Positions 18,992 through 28,046 are shown, numbered from the stretch's first letter. The stretch: 64,000 bases of DNA from Chitinophaga polysaccharea (GCF_902150045.1 NZ_CABFVU010000003.1:620001-684000), one strand, 5' to 3'. The notes: a model not told the origin generated them from the sequence alone. Numbers and translations: made by a program.

Positions 18992-19009
18992 TTTTTCAGA
19001 AGCCAACAG
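18978..19009. terminator. Terminator overlapping the receptor stop codon
   Basis: A perfect 13-bp stem (CTGTTGGCTTCTG / CAGAAGCCAACAG) with an ATTTTT loop spans the TGA stop of the receptor at 18989-18991 and ends 11 bp before the convergent pyrB stop. Confidence 0.7.
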
Positions 19010-19020
19010 GGAGCAGCACG

Positions 19021-19950
19021 CTACTCCGATTTCTTTCCTGCCAGCAGGTACAGTACAGCCATACGTACAGCTACACCGTTTTCTACCTGGTCCAGGATGA
19101 TGGACTGACCAGAGTCGGCCACATCAGAATTTATTTCCACACCGCGGTTAATGGGGCCAGGGTGCATAATTACAATTTCTTTATTCAGGCTGTCCAGCAG
19201 CTCCCGGTTTACACCGTATGCGAGTGAATATTCACGGAGAGAGGAGAACAGCGGCGTGTTTTGCCTTTCCAGCTGGATACGCAGCACATTGGCTACATCG
19301 CACCATTGCAGGGCTTCGCGGATATTATAGCTAACATTTACGCCGAGCGCTGCAGCCATGTATTTCGGTATCAAGGTAGGCGGGCCTACCACCGTTACTT
19401 CTGCACCCAGTTTTTTGAGGCAGTAAATATTGGAGAGGGCTACCCTGGAGTGCATGATATCGCCGCAGATGGCGATCTTTTTACCCTCCACACTACCGAG
19501 CCTTTCCCGGATAGAGAACGCATCGAGCAATGCCTGTGTGGGATGCTCATTGATACCATCGCCTGCATTGAGGATAGGCACATTGATATGCTTGGCCAGG
19601 AAATGCGGCGCACCGCTGGCGGAGTGGCGCATCACCACCATATCCACTTTCATGGACAGGATGTTGTTCACGGTGTCTATCAGCGTTTCTCCTTTGGATA
19701 CGGAAGATCCCGAGGCAGAAAAGTTAACGGTATCTGCACCCAGGCGCTTTTCCGCTAACTCAAAAGAGATGCGTGTGCGGGTAGAGTTCTCAAAAAATAA
19801 ATTGACAATTGTTGTATCACGTAGCGTGGGCACCTTTTTAATAGGCCTTTGTAAAACCTCCTTAAACTGGTCGGCTGTTTGAAAAATAAGCTCTATATCC
19901 TGGCGCTGCAGATCGCGAATTCCGAGTAAGTGTTTTACAGAAAGTGACAT
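19021..19950 (-). CDS. pyrB: Aspartate carbamoyltransferase catalytic subunit
   Basis: 309 residues, normal for the catalytic chain. It joins carbamoyl phosphate and aspartate in pyrimidine synthesis. The carbamoyl-phosphate site FFENSTRTRISFE, the HPTQALLDAF motif and the HPGPINRGVE aspartate-loop motif are all present. It lies 51 bp downstream of pyrR on the same strand, the usual arrangement for coordinated pyrimidine control. No pyrI-type regulatory chain is adjacent, consistent with Bacillus-type ATCase behaviour. Confidence 0.97.
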   Translation of the reverse strand: MSLSVKHLLGIRDLQRQDIELIFQTADQFKEVLQRPIKKVPTLRDTTIVNLFFENSTRTRISFELAEKRLGADTVNFSASGSSVSKGETLIDTVNNILSMKVDMVVMRHSASGAPHFLAKHINVPILNAGDGINEHPTQALLDAFSIRERLGSVEGKKIAICGDIMHSRVALSNIYCLKKLGAEVTVVGPPTLIPKYMAAALGVNVSYNIREALQWCDVANVLRIQLERQNTPLFSSLREYSLAYGVNRELLDSLNKEIVIMHPGPINRGVEINSDVADSGQSIILDQVENGVAVRMAVLYLLAGKKSE

Positions 19951-20001
19951 TAATGTGCAAATATAAAGGGTGAAATCTGAATTCTGAAATCCCGTTTTAT
20001 T

Positions 20002-20532
20002 TTAGTCAATCAGAATTACTTCGTCTTTACCATCTCTTTCATTCCACAACACCCTTACTTTCTGGGAAATCAGGGCGTCAATGGTGCGTCCGGTATAATC
20101 CGGCTGGATAGGCAGCTGCCTGCTGAAGCGGCGGTCTATCAACGTAAGCAGCTCTACAGAAGCGGGCCGGCCAAAATCCAGCATTGCATCCAGCGCCGAA
20201 CGGATAGTACGGCCGGTATACAACACGTCATCAATCAGCACTACCTTTTTATTTTCTATGGAAAAATCGATACTGGTTTCATTCGGCACATGCAGGGTTT
20301 TACTCTGGTTAAAATCGTCGCGGTAAAAAGTGATATCCAGTTTACCGTAATCGATGTGCGCGCCTGGTACCAGTTTCAGCAAGGCCTGATGAATTCTGCC
20401 GGATAAATAAATACCACGGGGCTGTAATCCTATCAGCACGGTTTGCTCAAACTGTAAATGATTTTCTATCAACTGATGACAAAGCCTGTCTATCGTAATA
20501 GCCATTTGCCTGCCGTTTAGTATGGTTTTCAA
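20002..20532 (-). CDS. pyrR: Pyrimidine operon regulator / uracil phosphoribosyltransferase
   Basis: About 177 residues from a TTG at 20532 (LKTILNGRQMAITIDRL), which matches the usual PyrR N-terminus; the frame is open to an ATG at 20745 but those 71 residues are hydrophobic and unlike PyrR. The internal ATG at 20505 is an alternative. The PRPP-binding motif VVLIDDVLYTGRTIRSA and the LIGLQPRGIYLSGRI segment are clear. PyrR binds pyr mRNA in response to UMP and has weak UPRTase activity. It precedes pyrB. Confidence 0.92.
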   Translation of the reverse strand: MKTILNGRQMAITIDRLCHQLIENHLQFEQTVLIGLQPRGIYLSGRIHQALLKLVPGAHIDYGKLDITFYRDDFNQSKTLHVPNETSIDFSIENKKVVLIDDVLYTGRTIRSALDAMLDFGRPASVELLTLIDRRFSRQLPIQPDYTGRTIDALISQKVRVLWNERDGKDEVILID

Positions 20533-21003
20533 AACACAACGTTTTAGGTGCCAAAAATAATGATTAAATGCTACAGATAAAAAGTTGAATATTAGAAAAG
20601 ATTGATAAACAAGGGAATATTTCTGAAAAAGGAGAAGTATAAAATATATTATAATATAAAGGGACCTTTTCCCTGGCATATACAGCAAATCCATCACGTT
20701 GAAACCTTCCAACATTGTAGTGAGGCCGTGTTTCCACTTCTCCATGTCTACTTTCTCAGCAGTTACTTTTGAATAGCCTTCTTTATAGTATCCCGCTGTT
20801 TTTTTTCACCTGGAGGTAAATGTTCAAAATGAAAATATTTGTTAACTAATTCTAAGTATAAAGGGGCGAAGTCGGTAAATGAGAGCAATCTTATTAGTAT
20901 TCGCTTTAAGTAAAAAAAATTGTTGCTTTAGATCACCCTTTTTTTATCTTCGCCTGTCATTATTGTTAACCTAATATTTATTCAAAACCCTAAATCCCAA
21001 ACT
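20533..21003. other. 471-bp spacer upstream of pyrR and of the 21-kb lipoprotein
   Basis: Divergent promoter region, AT-rich. The pyrR leader should lie here on the reverse strand, but I could not identify a clear PyrR-binding anti-antiterminator by eye. A TATCTTCG box sits at 20945 on the forward strand. Confidence 0.4.
20945..20952 (+). promoter_or_regulatory. Possible -7 box
   Basis: TATCTTCG, 52 bp before ATG 21004, is identical to the box before the sigma gene at 13979. No strong -33 TTTG was seen at the right distance. Confidence 0.3.
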
Positions 21004-21257
21004 ATGTTAAAGTTTGTAATACCCCACTTTAAGTTGGCAATTGCTACAATTATTATTTTTTTATTGGTGTCAAAAACAAACAACGGAACAGCCAGCCATT
21101 AAGTCAACTGTAATTTCAGTTGAGGAAGCAGAAAAATTGGTTATCAGCAGGGCCTTCAGGATTGCAAACTGTGTTTAGCCAACACCGCGATCCCGGAACC
21201 CCAAATTGAGAAGATGCCATAGTAATAGCGTTCCCGGATAAATCCAGCGTTTTAAAA
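21004..21257 (+). pseudogene. Frameshifted 5' part of HExxH lipoprotein gene
   Basis: Translation continues between frames as one plausible protein: MLKFVIPHFKLAIATIIIFL (signal), then CQKQTTEQPAIKSTVIS-VEEAEKLVISRA in a second frame, then QDCKLCLANTAIPEPQIEKM in a third, then VIAFPDKSSVLKVPL in the frame of the next entry. Adding one C near 21155 (TTC|CAGG) and one A near 21220 (CCA|ATAG) joins the last three parts. The first shift, near 21065, would also create a lipobox Cys. These are either real mutations or single-base sequence errors. Confidence 0.6.
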
Positions 21258-22379
21258 GTGCCATTAACCAGCTACAAACTACCAGTAGGCTACAGGGATC
21301 TTCTTTTTCAGAAGGACTCCAATGGTGTGGTATTGGGAACTATACAGGAGATAAGGCCAGAGAATAACTATCTGAAGACAAAGGGGCGCACTGGAAGTGA
21401 GAGTATGAGGCAATTTGTGAGCAATGAAGACTTCTCTGGTGACATAATAATTTTTGATCCGTTTAATAATGCCCCCCTTAGAGGTAGACGTTTCAAAGAC
21501 GGTCTATTGACCGGGGAACTAAAATACCGATCACAAGCATTGATGGTAGGTGATCCGAATGATCCGGTAGATCCATGGAAAAAACCAGGAGGTCTCGATG
21601 ACGATGGTTCAGGCTTCGAAATTACCCTCCCAACAGTGGAAGTTACCGCACCCGCTCCAAGTACCTCGAAAACCCCAGGTACTAATATCCCGTTTCCAAC
21701 AGAGCCGGTAAGACCCGTTCCAGGAGGACCGGTTACACCCAATAACCCGATTCCAATTGGTGGCGGGCGGAATAGCAATAGTAGTTCTCCCTCCACAATA
21801 AAAAGTGAATTGAAGAATTCATGCTTAACAGCGGCATACAGTTCAGTTTATTCCAATGACTTAAAGAACTGGATCTCTGCATCTGTTAAGGCGGTCTTCA
21901 ATAAGGATGCCAACCTGAATATTACTTTTCGGGAGAGGCCTGCTACAAGTTTTGAATCAGGAGAATTAGGGCATTTTAATCGGCAGGACACACACTTTGG
22001 TGGTGATGGTAATCAATATGGTGATGTATATATTGATTTAAATGTTGACGTTCTTCCCAAAGTACCTAAAGAGTTAATTGTCGTGGTAATTTTACATGAA
22101 TCGCTACACGGTTATTTTGCTCAACAAGGAGAGAAATTTCAAGATGCCTCGGCGCCATACATTACTCAACATGATAAGATGGCTGCAGCCTATAGATCCA
22201 AACTATCAGAAGCACTGGCTGAAATTTTTCCTAATATGTCATCCACTGATAGAGATAATTTATCGTGGGAAGGCTTGCAGCAAACAATTGAATGGACTGG
22301 AGAAAGGCTAAAAAATGCTATTTCAAATAATAATAAGTTCAAGAATATTACAGACTATTGTCGACTATCAGGATGGTAA
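21258..22379 (+). CDS. Putative HExxH metallopeptidase-like protein (intact 3' part)
   Basis: The open frame begins at GTG 21258 (373 residues), though the gene probably starts at 21004. An N-terminal ~115-residue part (GYRDLLFQKDSNGVVLGTIQ) is followed by a Pro/Gly-rich linker (about residues 105-175). The C-terminal domain contains VVILHESLHGYF, an HExxH zinc motif at the end of a hydrophobic helix, and a later HDKMAAAYRSKLSEALAEIF helix. A third zinc ligand is not obvious. I do not recognise a named family; a cell-surface zinc peptidase is the best guess. AT-rich relative to its neighbours. Confidence 0.6.
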   Translation: MPLTSYKLPVGYRDLLFQKDSNGVVLGTIQEIRPENNYLKTKGRTGSESMRQFVSNEDFSGDIIIFDPFNNAPLRGRRFKDGLLTGELKYRSQALMVGDPNDPVDPWKKPGGLDDDGSGFEITLPTVEVTAPAPSTSKTPGTNIPFPTEPVRPVPGGPVTPNNPIPIGGGRNSNSSSPSTIKSELKNSCLTAAYSSVYSNDLKNWISASVKAVFNKDANLNITFRERPATSFESGELGHFNRQDTHFGGDGNQYGDVYIDLNVDVLPKVPKELIVVVILHESLHGYFAQQGEKFQDASAPYITQHDKMAAAYRSKLSEALAEIFPNMSSTDRDNLSWEGLQQTIEWTGERLKNAISNNNKFKNITDYCRLSGW

Positions 22380-22503
22380 AAAAGGTACGCCTTCCTGGTG
22401 TAAATAGAAAATATGAAGACCTTATTGACTATTGGAACATAATGGAATTCGGTTGTATCGCATATTTTGTATATTTATTTTTATTATTTAAATAAACTAG
22501 TTT

Positions 22504-23016
22504 ATGAAAAATATCCATATAGTAGCCATATTATTTCTTTCTCTTCTTTCATCTAAAGTAATTGCTCAGAATAGACCAGGCGAATCTAAAGGAATGAATA
22601 AAATCTACAAGGCTGTAGATTCGTTGGTGACACCATTAGTGAAAGAGAAATATGATGAGTATTCATTCATCTTTCGAATAAAATTGGACTTTGATTGGCA
22701 GGCAAAAATAAGGAACATTACTACTTCTGCTTCAGCGCCAGATAATTTGTACAAGAAAATAGACAAATTGAAGGAGTTAAAAGTGGATTGGAAGGAAATT
22801 GTAGGAAAGAATGTTGAAAATGAAGAAGTGTTTCTGACTATTTATTATATGAAGGAAAGAAAAGACGGAACAATTCTTCTTCGTTCAGCACATGATGTAA
22901 CCGAAAATATTAACCGATTCGCTGATAAAGTGATTTCTGAAAAGGAAATTAATTGCAAATACCATCAACTTCCTATTTATATTCAGAGATATGCGGGTAA
23001 GAATGATCAATTCTAG
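22504..23016 (+). CDS. Secreted protein of unknown function
   Basis: 170 residues with a signal peptide (MKNIHIVAILFLSLLSSKVIAQ, cleaved after Ala-Gln; split as MKNIHIVAILFLSLL and SSKVIAQ). The mature part is Lys/Glu-rich, mixed alpha/beta, with a single Cys near the C-terminus (EINCKYHQLP). Not recognised. It lies 124 bp after the HExxH gene in the same direction and shares its low GC, so both may belong to one acquired segment. Confidence 0.7.
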   Translation: MKNIHIVAILFLSLLSSKVIAQNRPGESKGMNKIYKAVDSLVTPLVKEKYDEYSFIFRIKLDFDWQAKIRNITTSASAPDNLYKKIDKLKELKVDWKEIVGKNVENEEVFLTIYYMKERKDGTILLRSAHDVTENINRFADKVISEKEINCKYHQLPIYIQRYAGKNDQF

Positions 23017-23166
23017 GGAGTATTCTTTACTTACAAACAACGGAACAATATCTTTCAATTAATAATTAACATAACACTAGTTTTTAATGATACACGGAGA
23101 CTAATTTTCCTCACATTAATATGCTTTATAAAGACTCTTCGTACTTTAGCAGTAAGAATAACAGGT

Positions 23167-23685
23167 ATGAAACTTTTAAAGACCATCTTCGCTATGACCG
23201 CCTTTTTCCAGCTATGGGGCTCCGGTTCCCAGGCGCAATTAAAAACAGGAGATAAAATTCCTTCCTTTTCCCTGCAGGATCAAACCGGGAAAACTTTTGA
23301 TATTAATACCGTGCTGGGGAAACAACCGCTGGTCATTTATTTTTACCCGAAAGATGAAACCAGTGTATGTACCAAAGAGGCCTGCTCTTTTCGCGACTCC
23401 TACCAGGATTTTCAGAAGTATGGCGCCAAGGTGATTGGTATCAGTGCTGATAACGTGGCGTCTCACCGTAGTTTTGCCACGCATCACAATCTTCCGTTTA
23501 CCTTGCTGAGTGATCCTAAAAATGAAGTGCGTAAATTGTTTGGCGTACCTAAAACCTTTATGATACCAGGCCGGGTTACTTATATAGTAGATAAGAACGG
23601 GGTGATTGTGCATGAATTCAATTCGCTGCGCGATGGAGAGAAACATGTGACCGAGTCGCTGGCGGCGTTGCAGCGGATGCAATAA
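23167..23685 (+). CDS. Exported Bcp-type peroxiredoxin
   Basis: 172 residues. A signal peptide (cleaved near SQAQ, ~24) sends it to the periplasm, which is unusual for Bcp/PrxQ enzymes. The thioredoxin fold carries the peroxidatic Cys in ETSVCTKEACSF with a second Cys five residues later, the atypical 2-Cys PrxQ arrangement, followed by VIGISADNVASH and LLSDPKNEVRKLFGVPK. It reduces peroxides using thioredoxin-like donors. It stands alone. Confidence 0.92.
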   Translation: MKLLKTIFAMTAFFQLWGSGSQAQLKTGDKIPSFSLQDQTGKTFDINTVLGKQPLVIYFYPKDETSVCTKEACSFRDSYQDFQKYGAKVIGISADNVASHRSFATHHNLPFTLLSDPKNEVRKLFGVPKTFMIPGRVTYIVDKNGVIVHEFNSLRDGEKHVTESLAALQRMQ

Positions 23686-23707
23686 AGAAGGGCAGGATAA
23701 ATTTATT

Positions 23708-23740
23708 TACCCGCTGTTGAAGATATATCGGCAGCGGGTA
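23708..23740. terminator. Bidirectional terminator
   Basis: TACCCGCTG / CAGCGGGTA (9 bp) followed by TTTTGTG, between the convergent peroxiredoxin gene and the small membrane protein gene. Confidence 0.6.
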
Positions 23741-23754
23741 TTTTGTGTTTGCAA

Positions 23755-24129
23755 TTACAACTTCCTCATATCCTTGAACGTCGAAATCTCTTCTTTCAAT
23801 GCAAACAACTGCATGCCCCAGATGATCCCCAGTACGATTGTAAAAGCTACCAATGCCAGGGAGGTGGATACCTGCATAAAACTGCCTTCCTCGCGGTTGG
23901 TGAGGGTAATAACACGAAGCAGTGCAATAAGCCCTATGCCGAAGAAAACGGCGGCTTTGATCCCCTTCTTACGCAGCTGTTTCTTAAAATATTCATCAAA
24001 AGCCCTGGCAGCAGCTATGCTGGCTTCCGGTTGTGGTGTTCCGTCGGCAATAAGCAGTTGTTCAAGATCTGCCACACGGTAATGCTCATGATGTTCTGAG
24101 AAGTATTTTTGTAGGATGTCTGCCTGCAT
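23755..24129 (-). CDS. Small membrane protein of unknown function
   Basis: 124 residues from the ATG of MQADILQKYF; the frame opens 28 codons earlier but that part overlaps the spacer. A soluble N-terminal ~60 residues (YFSEHHEHYRVADLEQLLIA) precede two TM helices (AAVFFGIGLIALL and SLALVAFTIVLGIIWGMQLF) and a short charged tail. Not recognised. It starts 87 bp after the pruA stop on the same strand. Confidence 0.75.
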   Translation of the reverse strand: MQADILQKYFSEHHEHYRVADLEQLLIADGTPQPEASIAAARAFDEYFKKQLRKKGIKAAVFFGIGLIALLRVITLTNREEGSFMQVSTSLALVAFTIVLGIIWGMQLFALKEEISTFKDMRKL

Positions 24130-24216
24130 AATTTCCTGGATACTGAATGAGGGTGCAAGGTACAAAAAAGGCGATGGATATAGATCCACCGCCTGCATAT
24201 AAATCATGAACATTTA

Positions 24217-25848
24217 CTAAGCCTCTTTCAGGAACGGATAACGGTAATCCGTAGCCGGTACAAAAGTTTCCTTGATGCTTCTGGCGCTTAACCAGCGGTA
24301 GAGGTTCAGCATAGAACCTGCTTTATCATTGGTACCGGAAGCGCGGGCGCCGCCAAATGGCTGCTGTCCTACTACTGCGCCGGTTGGTTTGTCGTTGATG
24401 TAGAAGTTACCTGCGCTGTTCACCAGTGTGCGGGTAGCCAATTCCACTGCATAGCGGTCCTGCGCAATTATCGCGCCGGTTAAGGCGTACCCGGAAGTAC
24501 TGTCTACCACCTGCATGATCTCTTCAAATTTCTCCCCGTCATACACGTGGATCGTTAACACGGGTCCGAAAATTTCCTCGCACATGGTGATATATTTCGG
24601 ATCGGTGGTTTCGATCACGGTGGGTTCAATAAAGTAACCTTCAGTTTTATTGTAGTTACCGCCTGCAATGATCTTTACAGCCGGGTCTTTCTTTGCATTG
24701 TCGATGTACTGCGCAATTTTATCAAAAGAACGTTCGTCGATCACTGCATTGATGAAGTTGCTGAAATCTTCTGTGGATCCCATTTTCATGGTTTTCAGTT
24801 CAGCAACCAGTTTGGATTTTATATCGTCAGCAAGATTGTTTGGTATATATGCGCGGGAAGCGGCAGAGCATTTCTGGCCCTGGTATTCGAAGGCGCCGCG
24901 TGCCAGTGCGGCAACGGCAATATCGACATCAGCTGATTTGTGGATCAGGACGAAGTCTTTACCACCGGTTTCACCTACAATGCGTGGGTATGTTTTATAC
25001 TTATGGATATTTTCGCCGATGGTTTTCCACATGGTCTGGAATACGCCGGTAGAGCCGGTAAAGTGGATACCTGCGAAGTGAGGATCTGCGAAGCAAACAT
25101 CGCCTACAACAGGACCGTTGGCATATACGAGGTTGATAACACCACCTGGCAGGCCGGCTTCTATCAGCACCTTCATGATCACCTGGGCGGCAAACACCTG
25201 TGTATTGGCGGGTTTCCATACCACAACGTTACCGCACATGGCAGCGGAAGTAGGCAGGTTACCGGCAATAGCGGTAAAGTTGAAAGGAGTAACAGCGAGC
25301 ACAAAACCTTCCAGTGGGCGGTACTCTACCCTGTTGTGAATACCTGGCGCGCTCACTGGTTGCTGGCGGTAAATTTCGCTGAGGAAGTGTACGTTATAGC
25401 GGAGGAAGTCGATCAGTTCGCATGCGCTGTCAATTTCGGCCTGGAAGGGATTCTTGCTCTGGCCCAGCATGGTAGCGGCGTTGATATGATAGCGGTATTT
25501 GGTGGCCAGGAGCTCAGCGGCGCGGAGGAAGATGCCGGCGCGTTGTTCCCAATCCATAGCGGCCCATTTTTCACGTGCTTCCAGCGCCGCAGCGATGGCG
25601 GATTTCACATGAGAGGCGTCGCCCATATGGAAGTGACCAAGTTTGTGTTTGATTTCGTGGGGAGGGCGCAGATCAACGGTGTTCCCGGTGCGGATTTCCT
25701 TGCCACCGATATACATGGGGATATCTGCTACTTCGCTTTTGAAGGCGGCTAACTGTTTCTTTAATGCAATCCTCTCAGCAGAACCGGGTGCATAAGATAA
25801 CACAGGCTCATTAGCAGGCGCTGCGTACTCAAAGTATCCTGTATTCAT
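24217..25848 (-). CDS. pruA: L-glutamate gamma-semialdehyde dehydrogenase (P5C dehydrogenase)
   Basis: 543 residues, the usual size of stand-alone P5CDH. It oxidises glutamate semialdehyde to glutamate with NAD+, the second step of proline breakdown. Aldehyde-dehydrogenase hallmarks are present: WKPANTQVFAAQ, the catalytic Glu in IVGETGGKDFVL, and the nucleophilic Cys in YQGQKCSAASRAYIP. The C-terminus (QQPFGGARASGTNDKAGS) matches P5CDH rather than other ALDHs. No proline dehydrogenase gene lies in the window. Confidence 0.96.
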   Translation of the reverse strand: MNTGYFEYAAPANEPVLSYAPGSAERIALKKQLAAFKSEVADIPMYIGGKEIRTGNTVDLRPPHEIKHKLGHFHMGDASHVKSAIAAALEAREKWAAMDWEQRAGIFLRAAELLATKYRYHINAATMLGQSKNPFQAEIDSACELIDFLRYNVHFLSEIYRQQPVSAPGIHNRVEYRPLEGFVLAVTPFNFTAIAGNLPTSAAMCGNVVVWKPANTQVFAAQVIMKVLIEAGLPGGVINLVYANGPVVGDVCFADPHFAGIHFTGSTGVFQTMWKTIGENIHKYKTYPRIVGETGGKDFVLIHKSADVDIAVAALARGAFEYQGQKCSAASRAYIPNNLADDIKSKLVAELKTMKMGSTEDFSNFINAVIDERSFDKIAQYIDNAKKDPAVKIIAGGNYNKTEGYFIEPTVIETTDPKYITMCEEIFGPVLTIHVYDGEKFEEIMQVVDSTSGYALTGAIIAQDRYAVELATRTLVNSAGNFYINDKPTGAVVGQQPFGGARASGTNDKAGSMLNLYRWLSARSIKETFVPATDYRYPFLKEA

Positions 25849-25866
25849 TGTATCCTAATTTTAATA

Positions 25867-25920
25867 TTGTTTATTTGATCATTTGTAAGCCCGGAGGCCC
25901 ACAAACAATCAAATAAACAA
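25867..25920 (-). promoter_or_regulatory. Long imperfect hairpin upstream of pruA
   Basis: Two 25-nt arms (starting TTGTTTATTTGATC and ending CAAATAAACAA) pair with 3-4 mismatches around a CGGA loop. It lies 19 bp upstream of the pruA start and 79 bp past the prfB stop. It could be the prfB terminator or a leader structure acting on pruA. Confidence 0.5.
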
Positions 25921-25998
25921 ATGACTACGAGTATTGTTTCCGCAGCAAAATTACATGATACAACGCCTACGCGCTTATTAATAATTAGTCGATACTTA

Positions 25999-27094
25999 TT
26001 AATTATTGTCCTCTTCCTTCTGCATCATCAGGTATGCCTTTATAAACCCATTCAGGTCGCCGTCCATTACGGGGCCTACGTTACCTACTTCAAAATCGGT
26101 GCGGTGGTCTTTGATCATCTTATACGGATGGAATACGTATGAACGGATCTGTGATCCCCACTCAATTTTGCGTTTGTTGGCGTTGGCTGCATTTTTCAGC
26201 TCTTCCCTTTTGCGGATCTCCTCTTCATACAGGCGTGATTTCAGCATGGTGAGCGCCTTTTCGCGGTTCTCTCCCTGTGTGCGTGCCTGCTGGCATTCGA
26301 TGATAATACCGGAAGGAATATGCTTCAGGCGTACGGCTGTTTCCACCTTGTTTACGTTCTGTCCGCCCTTACCCCCCGAACGGTAAAATTCCCATTCCAG
26401 GTCGGCAGGATTTACAGCGATCTCGATAGTATTGTCTACTAACGGATATACATATACGGAGGCAAAAGAGGTATGCCTGCGGGCATTGGAATCGAAAGGT
26501 GAAATACGGACGAGCCGGTGTACGCCGCTTTCCGCTTTCAGGTGGCCATAGGCAAAGTCGCCATCAAATTCCAGTGTAGCGGATTTGATCCCGGCGCCAT
26601 CGCCATACTGTGTATCAATTTCTGATACTTTCCAACCCTGCTTCTCGCCATACATACGGTACATACGCAGCAGCATCTCCGCCCAATCCTGGCTTTCCGT
26701 GCCGCCTGCACCGGAGTTAATGGTTAATACTGCGGGCATTTCATCTTCCGGCTGATTGAGAGTGGATTTGAATTCCAGATCGTCCAGCGCCGCTACTGCA
26801 GCATTGTAGGCCTGTTCCACCTCTTCTTCCGTTGCTTCCCCTTCTTTGAAAAAATCGTTCAGTACAGCGCTGTCATCAATCGCAGCATTTACCTGATCGT
26901 AAAGGTCTACCCAGTATTTGTTTACCTTTATTTCCTTCAGAATCGAAGTAGCTCTGACGTTGTCATCCCAGAAACCGGGCGCCAGGCTTAATTGTTTGTC
27001 GTTTTCTATTTTTGCTAATCGGTCAGGTACGTTAAAGAAAACCTCCCAGGACATATAAACGGTCCCTCATAGCTTTAAGTTGCTCAGCTGTCAT
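25999..27094 (-). CDS. prfB: Peptide chain release factor 2, programmed +1 frameshift
   Basis: The first 20 codons run from ATG 27094 (MTAEQLKAMRDRLYVLGGFL) to an in-frame TAA at 27034-27032. Skipping the T at 27034 continues in +1 frame (NVPDRLAKIE...) to 25999, giving 364 residues, the normal RF2 length. The stop-recognition SPF motif (RISPFDSNARR) and the hydrolysis motif GGQ (SGGKGGQNVNKVE) are present. RF2 releases peptides at UGA and UAA; the frameshift makes its synthesis depend on slow termination. An ATG at 27054 in the downstream frame could mislead gene callers. Confidence 0.95.
27031..27047 (-). promoter_or_regulatory. prfB +1 recoding site with UAA
   Basis: On the reverse strand GGGAGG-TTTT-CTT-TAA-C reproduces the E. 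coli layout (SD-like element, three-to-four-base spacer, CUU slip codon, stop, C), but with UAA instead of UGA. The P-site tRNA-Leu would slip from CUU to UUU. Confidence 0.9.
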
Positions 27095-27145
27095 AGCTGG
27101 CAAATGTATGAAAAAAACGGATATATATACTAACGCCTTTCAAAC

Positions 27146-27179
27146 TTTGTTTTGATTGTTCACTTTAGCATAATTTTTG
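27146..27179 (+). promoter_or_regulatory. Probable promoter of the TspO-like gene
   Basis: TTTG at 27146 and TAATTTTTG at 27171, spaced 21 bp, fit the Bacteroidota -33/-7 boxes with one extra base in the -7. Start codon 53 bp downstream. Confidence 0.4.
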
Positions 27180-27231
27180 TGTTGTAACACGGTAACCATG
27201 TCACTAATATTATAAAAAGCACCCATCTGTT

Positions 27232-28035
27232 ATGGTGAGCCATGAAACCCTCCACTTTAAAAACCGGTCCGTTTTCAATACTATTGGGTTTATTATTATG
27301 ATAGGTGTAAATGCACTGGCAGTGCAGCTTCCCATCAATGGCAAAACCACCGCGCAGATCTCTGAAGAGTACCCCAACCTGTTCGCACCTGCGGGCATTA
27401 CCTTTTCTATATGGGGCGTTATTTATATTTCCCTGCTGGCTTTTATTATATACCAGTTATGGTTATCCTTTTCAAATAAGGAACCTGCAACACTGGCTTA
27501 TGTGATGCAGCGTATGAAAGACTGGTTCCTCATTTCCTGTGTAGCCAATGCCTGCTGGCTGTTTGCCTGGCATTATCATCTTGTCCCTGTAAGCATGGCC
27601 ATTATGGTGATCCTTCTTATTTCGCTGGCCATTATCCATGTTAACTTCGGCATCAGCACTGCTTCTGCCAGCCTGCGGGAGAAAATATTTATCCATATTC
27701 CTTTCAGTATTTACCTGGGGTGGATCTCTATAGCAACCATTGCCAACTTTACAGCATTGCTGGTATATACCGGCTGGGAAGGGAACCGTCATGCACAGAT
27801 CCTGTGGACCATTGCCATGATCAGCCTGGGCACCCTGGTGAGTATGGCTATGGTGCTGCTCCGTAACAATATTACCTATGCGCTTGTTAGTGTGTGGGCA
27901 TTCTATGGCATCCTGCTGAAAAGAAAGGCTGCAGAAATGATGGATGAAAACGCCATTATTCATACCTGTATTATCGCTATCGGGGTTATTGCCGTAACAA
28001 TTTCCTGGCAATTATACAGGAAACAGAAATCATGA
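27232..28035 (+). CDS. TspO/MBR-like polytopic membrane protein
   Basis: 267 residues with seven or eight hydrophobic helices, Trp-rich. The segment LFAPAGITFSIWGVIYI and NACWLFAWHYH recall tryptophan-rich sensory proteins (TspO/MBR), but the protein is longer than the five-helix TspO. Ligand and role are unknown. It starts 45 bp before pgi in the same direction but pgi has its own -7-like box. Confidence 0.65.
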   Translation: MVSHETLHFKNRSVFNTIGFIIMIGVNALAVQLPINGKTTAQISEEYPNLFAPAGITFSIWGVIYISLLAFIIYQLWLSFSNKEPATLAYVMQRMKDWFLISCVANACWLFAWHYHLVPVSMAIMVILLISLAIIHVNFGISTASASLREKIFIHIPFSIYLGWISIATIANFTALLVYTGWEGNRHAQILWTIAMISLGTLVSMAMVLLRNNITYALVSVWAFYGILLKRKAAEMMDENAIIHTCIIAIGVIAVTISWQLYRKQKS

Positions 28036-28046
28036 ATCTAAAAGAT

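Noticed and set aside
20533..20745. N-terminal extension of PyrR to ATG 20745
   Set aside because: 71 hydrophobic residues unlike PyrR; the family N-terminus begins at TTG 20532.
24940..25752. 270-codon forward open frame
   Set aside because: Antisense to pruA, no recognisable domain.
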